A stretch of 64,000 nucleotides of DNA, taken from assembly GCF_030463565.1 (NCBI RefSeq), contig NC_134676.1:31621228-31685227 (forward strand). The letters are read 5' to 3'. This DNA is from Pelecanus crispus. Taxonomy: Eukaryota; Chordata; Aves; Pelecaniformes; Pelecanidae. Of the stretch, positions 13,800 through 25,380 are shown one piece after another (position 1 is the first letter of the stretch; the number at the start of each line of letters is the position of its first letter). A program made the translations under genes and the position numbers. The notes under the pieces are model-generated. The model was given only the letters and a program-made list of their open reading frames with translations, did no database searches and had not been told where the DNA came from.

Positions 13800-14345
13800 A
13801 CAATTTCCCAGTCTAAGACTACCCTCACAGTAAAAAAGTTTTGTCTTACACTTAAATGGAATTTTGTGGATTTCACTGTGTGCCTGTTGCCTCCTGTTCT
13901 GTCACTGGGCACCATCGAGAGGAATCCAGCTCCCTCTTCTTTACTCTCTGCATTTGGTATTTATAAACAGTGATGAAATCCCTCTGAGCCTTTTCTTCTC
14001 CAGGCTGAACAGTCCCAACTCTCTATATCTTTCCTCATAGGAGGGATACTCCACTCCCTTCATCACGTTTGTGGTGTTCTTTGAACTCTATCCAGTAGCT
14101 CTATATCTGTCTTGTACTGGGGAAGCCAGAGCTGGATGCAGTACCCGCTGTGTAGCCTCATCACTACTGAGGAGAGGGCAAGGATCACCTCCCTCCACCT
14201 GCTGGCAGCACTCCTCCTAATGCAGCCCAGGAGACTGTTGGCCTTTTGACCACCAGGGCACACTGCTGGCACATTTTGCATTTTGGTGTCCCTCAGGAAT
14301 GCCCAGGTCCTTTTATGCAAAGCTGAGATGGATCACCTGCAAAAA
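13800..14345 (-). mobile_element. CR1 LINE, old internal fragment lacking its tail
   Basis: On the minus strand this codes broken pieces of the CR1 C-terminus, such as [22 protein letters not shown] followed by [10 protein letters not shown], and then 3' sequence. It has the variant segment around CCTGTTGCCTCCTGTTCTGTC and CACTGGGCACC, which differs from the GCCCATTTCCTCT version in the other copies and suggests another, older subfamily. The ATTCTATG tail is absent, so the 3' end is lost. Its 5' end faces the plus-strand CR1 that starts about 85 bp away. Confidence 0.85.
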
Positions 14346-14430
14346 TACCCCAGCAGGGCTGGGGGACTACTTGTGGGATACAGGGCAAAATTGTATGGGG
14401 CTACCCAGATGTTATGAAAGGATGCTGTTG

Positions 14431-15582
14431 AAGGACTCCTGCTTGACCAACCTGATCTCCTTCTATGACCTGGTGACCTGCCTGGTGGATGAGCGAAAAG
14501 CTGTGGATGTCATCTGCCTGGACTTTAGCAAAGCCTTTGACACAGTCTCCCATAGCGTTCTCCTTGGGAACCTGGCAGCTCGTGGCTTGGACGGGCGTAG
14601 TCTTCGATGGGTAAAAAACTGGTTGGGTGGCCGAGCCCAGAAAGTAGTGGTGAATGGAGTTAAGTCCACCTGGCGGCTGGTCATGAGTGGAGTTCCCCAG
14701 GGCTCTGTTTTGGGGCCAACCTTGTTTAATATCTTTATCAATGATCTGGATGAGGGGATTGAGTGCGCCCTCAGTAAGTTTGCAGATGACACCAAACTGG
14801 GTGGGAGTGTCAATCTGCTCGAGGGTAGGAAGGCCCTGCAGAGGGACCTGGACAGGCTGGATCAATGGGCTGAGGCCAACTGCATGAGGTTTAACAAGGC
14901 CAAGTGCCGTGTCCTGCACTTGGGTCACAACAACCCCATGCAACGCTACAGGCTGGGGGAAGAGTGGCTGGAAAGCTGCCTGGCCAAAAAGGACGTGAGG
15001 GTGTTGGTTGACAGCCGGCTGAACATGAGCCAGCAGTGTGCCCAGGTGGCCAAGAAGGCCAACAGCATCCTGGCTCGTATGAGGAATAGTGTGGCCAGCA
15101 GGAGCAGGGAGGTGATTGTCCCCCTGTACTCGGCACTGGTGAGGCCGCACCTGGAATACTGTGTCCAGTTTTGGGCCCCTCGCTACAAGAAAGACATTGA
15201 GGTGCTGGAGCATGTTCAGAGAAGGGCAACGAAGCTGGCGAAGGGTCTGGAGCACAGGCCTTATGAGGAGCGGCTGAGGGAACTGGGGTTGTTTAGTCTG
15301 GAGAAGAGGAGGCTGAGGGGAGACCTTATGGCTCTCTACAACTACCTGAAAGGAGGTTGTAGTGAGGTGGGTGTTGGTCTCTTCTCCCAAATAACAAGTG
15401 ATAGGATGAGAGGAAATGGGCTCAAGCTGCGCCAGGGGAGGTTTAGGTTGGAAATTAGGAAAAATTTCTTTACGGAAAGGGTGGTCAGGCATTGGAACAG
15501 GCTGCCCAGAGAGGTGGTGAAGTCACCATCCCTGGAAGCGTTCAAAAAACAGGTAGATGTGGCACTTTGGGACATGGTTTAG
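14431..15582 (+). pseudogene. CR1 ORF2 fragment: reverse transcriptase C-terminal part, frame open
   Basis: This is the C-terminal part of the CR1 polyprotein, which in full copies has an endonuclease and a reverse transcriptase. Visible in order are [22 protein letters not shown] (RT motif with catalytic Asp), [10 protein letters not shown], the catalytic FADD at 14779-14790, [13 protein letters not shown], and the thumb-like C-terminus with [12 protein letters not shown] and [10 protein letters not shown]. There is no stop or frameshift through about 384 codons. The endonuclease and the first RT motifs are missing, so it cannot be active. The open frame actually extends back to 14299 through antisense of the neighbouring old CR1, which is chance. 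Confidence 0.9.
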
Positions 15583-15700
15583 TCTAGTCTACCCTTGATT
15601 GGTTTAGTGTGGACTTGGTAATGTTAGGTTAATGGTTGGACTGGATGATCTTAAAGGTCTTTTCCAACCTAAACGATGCTATGATTCTATGATTCTATCT
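14431..15700 (+). mobile_element. CR1 LINE, young 5'-truncated copy
   Basis: 1.27 kb starting inside the reverse transcriptase domain ([11 protein letters not shown]) and ending in ATGCTATGATTCTATGATTCTATC. The coding part is open to its stop at 15580-15582 and is followed by about 115 bp of 3'UTR. By eye roughly nine in ten residues match the copy at 21613-22922. No target-site duplication was found, as expected for CR1. It lies head-to-head with the older CR1 at 13800-14345. Confidence 0.95.
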
Positions 15701-18700
15701 ATCTGGAACAGTGTTCTGCATCTCTGGAATGTTATTGCTTCAGAAAAAAATCCCTTCAAATTGTGAAGTTGATTTCTAAAAACCATTTAGATAATGTATA
15801 AATCCTGGCTTAGGATTTGGCATGCATCACATGAAAACACATATTTGATGGTCTCTCCCTGAGGGTATATAATAACAATGTCCCAGAGTGCTACAAGACC
15901 ATTTCTTATCTGTATTGCAAGCATATTGTGGGTGAGTATTAAGGTGCCTTCTGCACGAGCAATGGCCTCATAATAGGAAACCGCACTGCTCAGCACATGC
16001 AAATGTACTGATCACTTTGGAATGACTTACAGATGGCTTTTCATTCTGTCCTGGAGCTGCAAGCAGAATGTTGCAGCTGACATTCACCTTATCATAGTAT
16101 CTCAAAATTCATTAGGTTGCATTGGTTGTCTGTCTTGTCAAAAAATTCTTGAATCGTAGGTGGTATGTAAAAAAATTCCAGGTACATTAAGAAGGGCATG
16201 AGAAAGAGCTACCTTTAAAAAGAGGGGGAAAAAAGGGGAAAAACCATGAAGTACATTTGGATACTACAAGCAGCTACTGGAATACACCACTAATTCTTGT
16301 AGTTTTGCAGTAATAATTTCTTATCCTTTTAAGTATTCTGTACAAGCTCCATATGATCAACAAGGGAAACTGAAATCAATAATGAGAGCAACAAGGTAAT
16401 AAAGTAGGATAAAATATATAACAATAGTGAAAAAGAGTCTTTCTCACTTTGCTTCTTTAAAGGATATTCAATAATGCTTGCAAGAAAAATGCATTAATAT
16501 TTGGGGATTAATTATAATTTGTATTTAAGGTTTTAAAATGTTTGAAAAACAATTTGCAACAGTAGCGTGTATTGGAAGTAAACATATTCCTGCAGGGGAT
16601 TTCAGCTTAAACACCACAATTTGTATTACCACATGTGAGACAGCGTGTTAAAATGAATACAAACAAAAATGAGGCTGCCTGGTCTGCTTTTACTGTTCAA
16701 ATTGAATGAAAAAGAAAAGGAGAGAGCCAGCGAAAGTGGCGCAAATAACAGGTATTTTTATTATGGAATTTTTTACAAAGGACTTTTAAAAATATGGGGT
16801 TTAGTCTGACAGTGTCCCTTTCAGTTTGTGAGATCAGGCAAAAACACTTCTTACACCTACACAGTCTTATAAGTATCAGCACAAATTACACAGCCCTGAA
16901 GGATGGCAATTGGTAAGATAAGTAGATTTCCATGTGCAAAAATAATGCTTTTTCCACTTTTGATTCTCCAGAAGTTTCAGAGAGGCATTGTCTATATGAT
17001 TGAAATACTACATTTTACTTTTCTTCACCAAGTAGAGCACACTCTAAAAGAAATTGAGAGGACACTATTGTTCTTTTCACAGGGGGCTATAAAGACGAAA
17101 ACTAAAACTGATCTACGCAAGTCATATGGAAGTAATACAAATAGCTCGTATCTTAGACATGCTTAATTGAATAAACCTACTGTGAAGTTACAACAGAAAA
17201 GCTCTTTCTAGCATCTATTCAGCGTAATGGCTGCTTTATTGAGCAATCAGATAATATTAATTCCTGTTGCTAGAAGCATCAAATTGTTTCTCAGAGGAAC
17301 TGAAAACAGTGTTTGGTATCTATAAATATCAAAAAGTGTGTATAAATATTGAATCACAGTGTGTGTGGTGCATGAAAGAAAATTTATGTGTGGACAGATA
17401 TAAATCTAAGAAGATTACCCAGTCTTTAGGGCCTTTTTTCATAGCATTGGGCTTCAATGCTTATTTAATTCAGATGTGGTGAGATATTTTGGTGAGGCCA
17501 GCAATGACATCTGTTTGGGATCCCTCTGCCTTTTCATATGCATGTATCTGGAAGTCTTTTACTTTTTTCATATCGGTATAGAAAACCAGCGAAGACCTGT
17601 ATCTTTACTGACTTTGCTGTCATCCTCAGGTGACCCGATGCCTATCAATGTAAATTAATTATGTGGACAACATATTCTCAATGGTGCATCTGTATCCTAA
17701 ACCACTGGCCAGATGATAATGCAGTTCTAGTGTTTTGACTGAAGAGGTACTTTCCCAAGGCCCTTTTTCTCACCCTTTAGTTATGTCAGTACCACTGCTA
17801 GTAGGTCAGTGCTTTGTCACATAATGTAATTGATCCAAGCTGAAAAAAAAATCCTTAAATATAATGAGGAAAGATTTCTTCATCATCCATATTATGTTAT
17901 TGATCTGTTCTTCAGAACATTGGCAGGGATTTCGTCTAACACTTTTACACATAGGGTTGGATCACGCGTAACTATAGCTAAAACGTCAAGTGACAGCCCA
18001 AGGCAATAGTGACAATGTATATATAGCATCACAGGCTGTCTTTGAATTTTCCTTCACAGCTGAAGGACAGTTGATGGTTACTCAAAGTTGGACAGATTAA
18101 CCTGATTGAGAAAGGTTTCTTTTATGCTTGAGACTGGCTTCAGTGTTAATTTTTGGAGTTCCGGTTTTCTGAATCTGAAACCCTCTGTGTCTAGGACAGA
18201 GACCAAAGTATTTTGTATTTTAATGAAGTTTTGACAGAAATATGAGGTTCTTGTGGGCTGCCATTTTTGGATTGGTGCTCACCTAGAAGAAAGGTGCAAA
18301 GCAAGCCCAGCTTCCTCAAGAAATGTGGGAAACTCATGCCCCAACACTCCTTCCCACAGTTCAGCGGAGCTAGAAGGGAATATGCTTTTGCCCTGCCGTT
18401 TCAGCGATGCCCTCTTTCCCAGGTCCACCTGCATACCTTCTCCTGAAAGGAGCTGTTGAGCAGGAGGTAACAGTATCTTCCATGCTTTTTGCAGCATCTG
18501 CTGGAGCTGCAAGTGATCCTTCACCTTTCCCACTTCCTGCCTTCCTAAACAAATTGATTAATCCCATGGCTTGTTCCTTAGATTTCTTTAAGATCTCGAA
18601 AAGTCCTGGTTACAAATAAATTTGTCTGGCTTTGTTAGACTGGAGTCTAAGATGATGGAGAAGAGAGACAGGGGGAATGGTTTTAACCATGTGTGAAACA

Positions 18701-21612
18701 GAATTGCCTGCAAAGATTTTATTGACATATTAAGAAATTCTTCAGTCCCTTTCTTAGTTTGAATACTATTGATAAATTATACAGCCGGTAAATAGAAATG
18801 TTATGTCTAAACTCTGGTGCTTTAGTGTTTCCCCTTTTATTCTGGTGCAAAGATAGTCCTTCACTTCAGCTTTAAGTTAGCAGTTAATCTTGTGTCTTCT
18901 ATATATGTGCTAGATTTCATTTCCAAAAGACCATGATCTGTACTGTACATCAAATACTTGAGTTTGGGGCTTGTCAGAAATGAAATATATTGCTTACATA
19001 TAATAAATTAGTTACCTTAGATATAAGACAATTTTGATTTTTATGCGTAGGTCTAGGTTAAACACCTTCTACTTTATATGCATTTCCATGATAAAATTAC
19101 AGCTGCATGTGATTAATTCTCACATTTCAGCTTCTTTCTTAAAATAGATTAATTTAACTTTTCATTCATAGTGTAAAAAATTCTGAATCAGTATGCCTTT
19201 GTTTACTACAGCCTATGCAGAGAAGTTTGTGAGGCAATAATATACATGATGCTGTCCTTTTAAAGAGGAGTTTATATTCTCTGTTATTTTAGTCATTGTA
19301 GGAATTGGTATATTTAAGGGAAAACTCAAAGATAAATAATTCTATAATTACCTTTCACTTAACTATTCTGCAGAACAATGCACAGCCTTATTTACAGTCA
19401 CTGAGTCTGTGTGATGTAGGACTTCCCATCACTAACACACTACTCAGAAAGGGAGAATTTAACACAGGCTTAGCACAGAGCATACACAGAAAGAGCTGGG
19501 ATGGACAGGGACAGTGGGAGCCTTCTCTGCCCTAAGCAATGCATGACAGCGCAGGAAGTCTCTGGATTCACAATCTCCTTGTGATTGCTGTACTGTTTAA
19601 AGCTTCCCCTTCTGTGGGTCATAAAAGAAACCAGGTATTTGTACAGTAAAATAATTTTCATCTGATAAATTGACTTTTTTTTTTTTTTTTTTTTTTTAAC
19701 AGGGATGCAGGGATGTAGTTCATTAGATTTAGTTCTGCTTAAGATAGCCTGATATCTTGTACATCTCTCAGGTCTGGTGCTAGTCCAGCTGCAGAAGACC
19801 TGTTTTCTTTGGCATGCCATAAAAGAGCTTTGTCCTTTTCTTTCTGCTTTTCACAGGAATAACTTTGGTTTTTGATTATAGTGAGAATTGATTGGACTAT
19901 TCTTGCAAGTACATCTTCAGTTATCATTTCAATGCAGTGCTTAGTTTATTCACCAGGGGTCATCAAAGGTCTGGATTTTCTTTGTCTACTGAGATGAACT
20001 GAATGGTGACATTTCACAGCTTTCTTCAGGACTTTGCATTTGGAAATGTTTATGTACCCTCTTACAGTCCTATTGCTCAGTCTGTGATAACTATACAATG
20101 CACTCTGAAGACTTATTTCAAATATTTAAGACCACAGTGGTTGTTTTGACAGACAACTTAGTCTAAGAGTCACTTTTTTATGCACTATTATTTTTCTGTT
20201 AGTGAGTTTAAATTTCCTTTTTGTGATATTTACATGAAACTATTAGCAAATGCAGGAGCAATAACAGCTATTTGTTCCTTGTAGGTATTTGTAAAAGCAA
20301 ATATGGGATAAAGTGACAAAAATTGCATTAGGTACAAATCTGGTCTTCCTCTGAATTCTGGACTGTTTAGACAGCAGAGAAATTAGACTTTTCAGACCTG
20401 CCTATATTATAGCCTCTCACAAAGGCAGCAACAATGAAGAAAGCAGGTATTAATTTTCTTAATGAAGCACTTCTAGTAACTATTTTTGCAGCATTGGTTA
20501 AAATGCTGGGTGTAAAAGATGCAGTACAACTCATGTTATCTATAGGTTTGGGTCACTAAAACACCATAAGAAGTGCGTATTGTCCTGGACAAAACTTGTC
20601 AATGCTGAAATATCAGGCCAAGAATGTCCTCCATCAGCTTCAAAGACTTTTGGACATAAACTGAAAACAGTTTACCTCACTTTGCCAGGCATTTCAGGAT
20701 CTACTTCCTAATCCAAGCCAGACAATGAAGTCAGTGAGAGGTAAATGCTGAGTGGCAAGAGCAAAACCAGCAGCTTCAGCCACTCAGTCTGAGGTGCTTT
20801 TCTCTCCGTATTTCTGCTAGTGAATAATAGCAACTCCCTGCCCCAAGAGTCTATGGTAAAGAAAATCATTTCTGAAAAGCTGAGATAGTCAGGTAGTTAA
20901 AGGATGCATATTAGTATGTCAGGTAGATAACCTATGTTGACTATTCAGTGATCCTGACAGACCATGGTTCAGAGGGTAATAAATGCCCTGGCATTATGCT
21001 GTCATGGCTAAAAGTCTGAGGTAACAACTGGCTGCTCTAAGCTTTGTCACTGCTTCCCACCATATGTGTATATAGTGATCACCTCACTTCCATTAGACTA
21101 ACTACCAAACTTGTGTCACATGGATTAGTGTCTTTTCACAGGACCTCTAAATTCACTCTAAATCATACCTTCTTCCCAAGACATCAGCCACTTTTCAAAT
21201 TTCCCCACTTTTAAAACATCTCGTTCCACAGCAGTAAATCATTATTTCCTATGGTTTCTGTTTCATGCTTGCATTGTCACATATCCTGAAAAAGATGCAC
21301 TCACATTAAAACTTGTCCTATAAGGAGAATTTTTCTGTCCATTGTAGATTTTTGGTTTCTAAAGACAAACTGGGTTCATGCTCTATCCTGTCAGTGGGTC
21401 ACTGGAGCACTGATATGTTTTCTTTGTTCTAGTTTAAGTGCACCTGCAAGAGCTTTTACCATTGGTACCTATGTCACATTTGTTTGAAATTGACCAACGG
21501 ACATAAAAAATGTTCAGGTGGGACTTGACTGACAGAAACATTTATAGATAGCTAAGTCAGAAAAGTAAAGCTTAGTGCTGTCATTAGTCCCAGACAGATG
21601 CCTCAAGAAAGA
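15701..21612. other. Intergenic, 5.9 kb
   Basis: AT-rich, no gene recognised. Contains the poly-T run at 19675. Open frames of 60-116 codons look random. Confidence 0.6.
19675..19697 (+). repeat. Poly-T run of 23
   Basis: Uninterrupted T from 19675 to 19697. It could be the polyA tail of a minus-strand retrocopy, but the sequence to its right is not recognisable as a gene copy. Confidence 0.95.
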
Positions 21613-22922
21613 GACATAGAATCATAGAATCATAGAATCATCTAGGTTGGAAAAGACCTTTAAGATCATCCAGTCCAACCATTAACCTACACTACCAAGC
21701 CCACTCTAGACTAATCAAGGGTAGACCAGACTAAACCATATCCCGAAGTGCCACATCTACCCGTTTTTTAAACGCCTCCAGGGATGGTGACTCCACCACC
21801 TCTCTGGGCAGCCTGTTCCAATGCCTGACCACCCTTTCCGTAAAGAAATTTTTCCTAATTTCCAGTCTAAACCTCCCCTGGCGCAACTTAAGCCCATTTC
21901 CTCTTGTCCTATCGCTAGCTACTTGGGAGAAGAGACCAACACCCACCTCACTACAACCTCCTTTCAGGTAGTTGTAGAGAGCGATAAGGTCTCCCCTCAG
22001 CCTCCTCTTTTTCAGGCTAAACAACCCCAGTTCCCTCAGCCGCTCCTCATAAGACCTGTTCTCCAGACCCTTCGCCAGCTTCGTTGCCCGCCTCTGAACA
22101 CGCTCCAGCACCTCAATGTCTTTCTTGTAGTGAGGGGCCCAAAACTGGACACAGTATTCCAGGTGCGGCCTCACCAGCGCCGAGTACAGGGGGACAATCA
22201 CCTCCCTGCTCCTGCTGGCCACAGCATTCCTGATACAAGCCAGGATGCTGTTGGCCTTCTTGGCCACCTGGGCACACTGCTGGCTCATGTTCAGCCGGCT
22301 ATCTACTAACACCCCCAGGTCCTTTTTGGCCAGGCAGCTTTCCAGCCACTCCTCCCCAAGCCTGTAGCGTTGCATGGGGTTGTTGTGACCCAAGTGCAGG
22401 ACCCGGCACTTGGCCTTGTTGAACCTCATACAGTTGGCCACGGCCCATCGATCCAGTCTGTCCAGGTCCCTCTGCAGGGCCATCCTACCCTCGAGCAGAT
22501 CGACACTCCCACCCAATTTGGTGTCGTCTGCAAACTTACTGAGGGTGCACTCGATCCCCTCATCCAGATCATTGATAAAGATATTGAACAAGACTGGCCC
22601 TAAAACAGAGCCCTGGGGAACACCGCTCGTGACCGGCCGCCAACTGGACTTAACACCATTTATCACTACTCTCTGGGCTCGGCCACCCAACCAGTTCTTT
22701 ACCCAGCGAAGAGTATGCCTGTCTAAGCCGTGAGCTGCCAGCTTCCCGAGGAGGATATTATGCGAGACGGTGTCAAAAGCTTTGCTAAAGTCGAGGTAGA
22801 TGACATCCACAGCCTTTCCATCATCTACCAGGCGGGTCACCAGGTCATAGAAGGAGATCAGGTTGGTCAAGCAGGACCTGCCTTTTGTGAACCCATGCTG
22901 GCTGGGCCTGATCCCCTGGTTG
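21613..22922 (-). mobile_element. CR1 LINE, young 5'-truncated copy
   Basis: The 3' tail at the left end carries three tandem copies of the ATTCTATG unit (read on plus as CATAGAATCATAGAATCATA). The body runs on the minus strand for 1.3 kb and starts inside RT at [20 protein letters not shown]. It is longer at the 5' end than the copy at 14431-15700 by about 22 codons. No duplication of flanking sequence was noticed. Confidence 0.95.
21731..22922 (-). pseudogene. CR1 ORF2 fragment: reverse transcriptase C-terminal part, frame open
   Basis: About 396 CR1 codons are open on the minus strand up to a stop near 21731. Motifs in order: [33 protein letters not shown], catalytic FADD at 22534-22523, [30 protein letters not shown]. 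The RT palm motifs present look catalytically complete, but the fingers region and endonuclease are absent. The lack of any stop over nearly 400 codons marks it as one of the two youngest copies in the window. An apparent Met start at 22927 lies at or just outside the element edge and is not a real start. Confidence 0.9.
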
Positions 22923-24655
22923 AACATCTAACACAGCTACACCATTGCCTGAGAGGGAATTTTTACACTCAACTTTTGTGCTTTCATTTGTAACACATTC
23001 ATGACAATTACTGTATAAATGCTTGCCACCACTTTAGGTTTCCATGCTTATCTAGATATTTGTATATGTTTTTGTCTACACATATCACTAAAATCTTCAA
23101 ATGCTTTTATGATGAGAAGCTTGATAGGAGAAAAAATTAATTTAAATAGTAAGATAAGGGCACCATGTGTAAAGTAATACTTGAAATATGGAAAAAACTA
23201 AAATCTTGCTTCTGAACACAGTTTCCATATCTTCTGTATGTTCCATAAGTTGCCTTATCGCCTTTTTTAAAGTCTCAAAAAGATTGCATTCTGCTATATC
23301 TGATTTACCAAGATGATCACAACAGGTTCAAGGTAACCAGACAGAAAACTTACATACTTTGGCTGAGATCAGTGCAGCAGTATTCACTTAGGCCAGCTGA
23401 TTAACCATTCCTAATTCAATAAAGGATTCTTAGGTTTGTTTAATGAATATTATTAACTGCTTGTTTCTGTGAATATTATTAACTGCTTGTTTCTGTACAG
23501 TGTGCTAAGTAGTTTAAGCAAGAAAAGTTTCAGCAAATATGGTTACTGTGACTGAGTAGCTGTCATGAAATACACTGAACGTGTATAAGTACACCCTAAG
23601 AATTTCCCATCAGTTTTTCCCATCTGCTCTGATCTTCACCTGCTCATAATTTCCCTCTTATACTTCATATATATATATCTACAAAAGGTAGCAATACAGT
23701 CTTGCTCCCAAACAGGAAAGCACTAATTAATGTACTTTTAATACCTTTAATGGTCTAGAGTTGGTGGTCACCTTCTTTGATGCTGTTGATAGACAACGGC
23801 ATCTTTGTAAGCTTGAGTGTTTTCCACAGTAACCCTGAGAAATGACCACTGGAATACTCCAAAACCACACCCAGGAAAAAATGTTCTGCCAGCAGTTTCT
23901 TACCTGGTTTTATCTCACTGATCTCAGAATAGTTACTTGGCAACTCTAAGGAAAAAACTCAAGTGGTGTCAATACTCGTTATGCACTTGTGAAGCAGTTT
24001 AGCCTCTTGAGGAATAATGGCAGCAATTAGATATCTGAAGACTCTGCTAGTTTAATCTTTTGTAAGCGGGCCTTGCTCAGCTCAGCTATAAAAAGTCACT
24101 GTTTATAAATTTAATTTTTTGCAACTTTGAGTTGCAAAAGTTGGGGATAGGGAGAAGGCCACAAGCTATTGGGGGTATCCACACTCAGCTCAAGTCTTAG
24201 CCTGTCTCATTTTATACCTGAAGAACTTCTACAGACAAGGAGCAGATATACATGCATGCCAGGCTGCACAGTCAGGCTCACAGAGTTTACCATAGTGTCA
24301 GCCTCCAGCAGAACCAAAGCTGTATTGCATCATTTAACAAATACACCTGTCAAACTTGGGTTAGTCTGTCAGGCTTCTTCTGTTGGACCTAATAAAGCTT
24401 AAACCGAATTCTTTCACATACATATTGTGGAAAAACATTTCTCAGAATCAGAAATGTAATGAATGACCAAAAAAACCTCTTTCATCGAGTCTAGCTGCAC
24501 AATATTATTGACAGTCATTCTCAATGAAATACTCCTTTCTCACCTCCTTTCATATTCAAATTCAGTGAAGAATGGCAACTAGTCAAAAGAAATTTCTTTT
24601 AGCAAATGGAGAACTTCATATTACTCTTTGGAACGATCTCTGAGACAACTAGAAA
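22923..24655. other. Intergenic spacer between two same-strand CR1 copies
   Basis: 1.7 kb of unrecognised sequence with the 26-bp tandem duplication at 23445. Confidence 0.6.
23445..23496 (+). repeat. Perfect 26-bp tandem duplication
   Basis: The unit beginning GAATATTATTAACTGC and ending TTTCTGT occurs twice with no mismatch, at 23445-23470 and 23471-23496. Confidence 0.97.
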
Positions 24656-25380
24656 CATAGAATCGTTTAGGTTGGAAAAGACCTTTAAGATCATCCAGTC
24701 CAACCATTAACCTAACATTACCAAGTCCACACTAAACCAATCAAGGGTAGACTAGACTAAACCATGTCCCCCAGTGCCACATCTACCCCTTTTTTGAACG
24801 TTTCCAGGGATGGTGACTCCACCACCTCTCTGGGCAGCCTGTTCCAATGCTTGACTACCCTTTCTGTGAAGAAATTCTTCCTAATATCCAATCTAAACCT
24901 CCCCTGGCGCAGCTTGAGCCCATTTCCTCTCATCCTATCACTTGTTATTTGGGAGAAGAGACCAACACCCACCTCACTACAACCTCCTTTCAGGTAGCTG
25001 TAGAGAGAGATAAGGTCTCCCCTCAGCCTCCTCTTCTCCACACTAAACAACCCCAGTTCCCTCAGCCGCTCCTCATAAGGCCTGTGCTCCAGACCCTTCA
25101 CCAGCTTTGTTGCCCTTCTCTGAACACGCTCCAGCACCTCAATGTCTTTCTTGTAGTGAGGGGCCCAAAACTGGACACAGTATTCCAGGTGCGGCCTCAC
25201 CAGTGCCGAGTACAGGGGGACAATCACCTCCCTGCTCCTGCTGGCCACACTATGCCTCATACAAACCAGGGTGCTGTTGGCCTTCTTGGCCCCCTGGGCA
25301 CACTGCTGGCTCATGTTCAGTGGGCTGTCAACCAGCACCCCCAGGTCCCTTTTGGTCAGGCAGCTTTCCAGCCACTGCTC
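24656..25380 (-). mobile_element. CR1 LINE, 5'-truncated copy
   Basis: The tail (ACATAGAATCGTTTAGG on plus) lies at the left. The body, read on minus, starts at [16 protein letters not shown] and continues through [14 protein letters not shown] to ALGDMV and a stop near 24757. About 205 codons are open. The RT palm and FADD are missing by truncation. It is a separate insertion from the one at 21613, with its own tail and 1.7 kb of unrelated sequence between. The sequence just to its right (LFLFPSF... in frame) is not CR1. Confidence 0.94.

Noticed and set aside
14299-14430. N-terminal extension of the 427-codon frame as part of a real protein
   Set aside because: This part is antisense to the end of an older CR1 plus unrelated spacer; the fusion with reverse transcriptase is accidental.
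14401-15492. Minus-strand open frame of 363 codons
   Set aside because: Antisense shadow of the CR1 reverse transcriptase at 14431-15582; it has no known motif, and the same kind of shadow recurs in the other CR1 copies.
14431-15582. Reverse transcriptase as a retron, DGR or other defence-type RT
   Set aside because: Sequence, tail and truncation pattern are those of the vertebrate CR1 LINE, and several copies with the same tail occur in the window.
19675-19820. Poly-T run as the tail of a minus-strand processed pseudogene
   Set aside because: The adjacent sequence does not resemble any gene I know, and no duplication flanks it.
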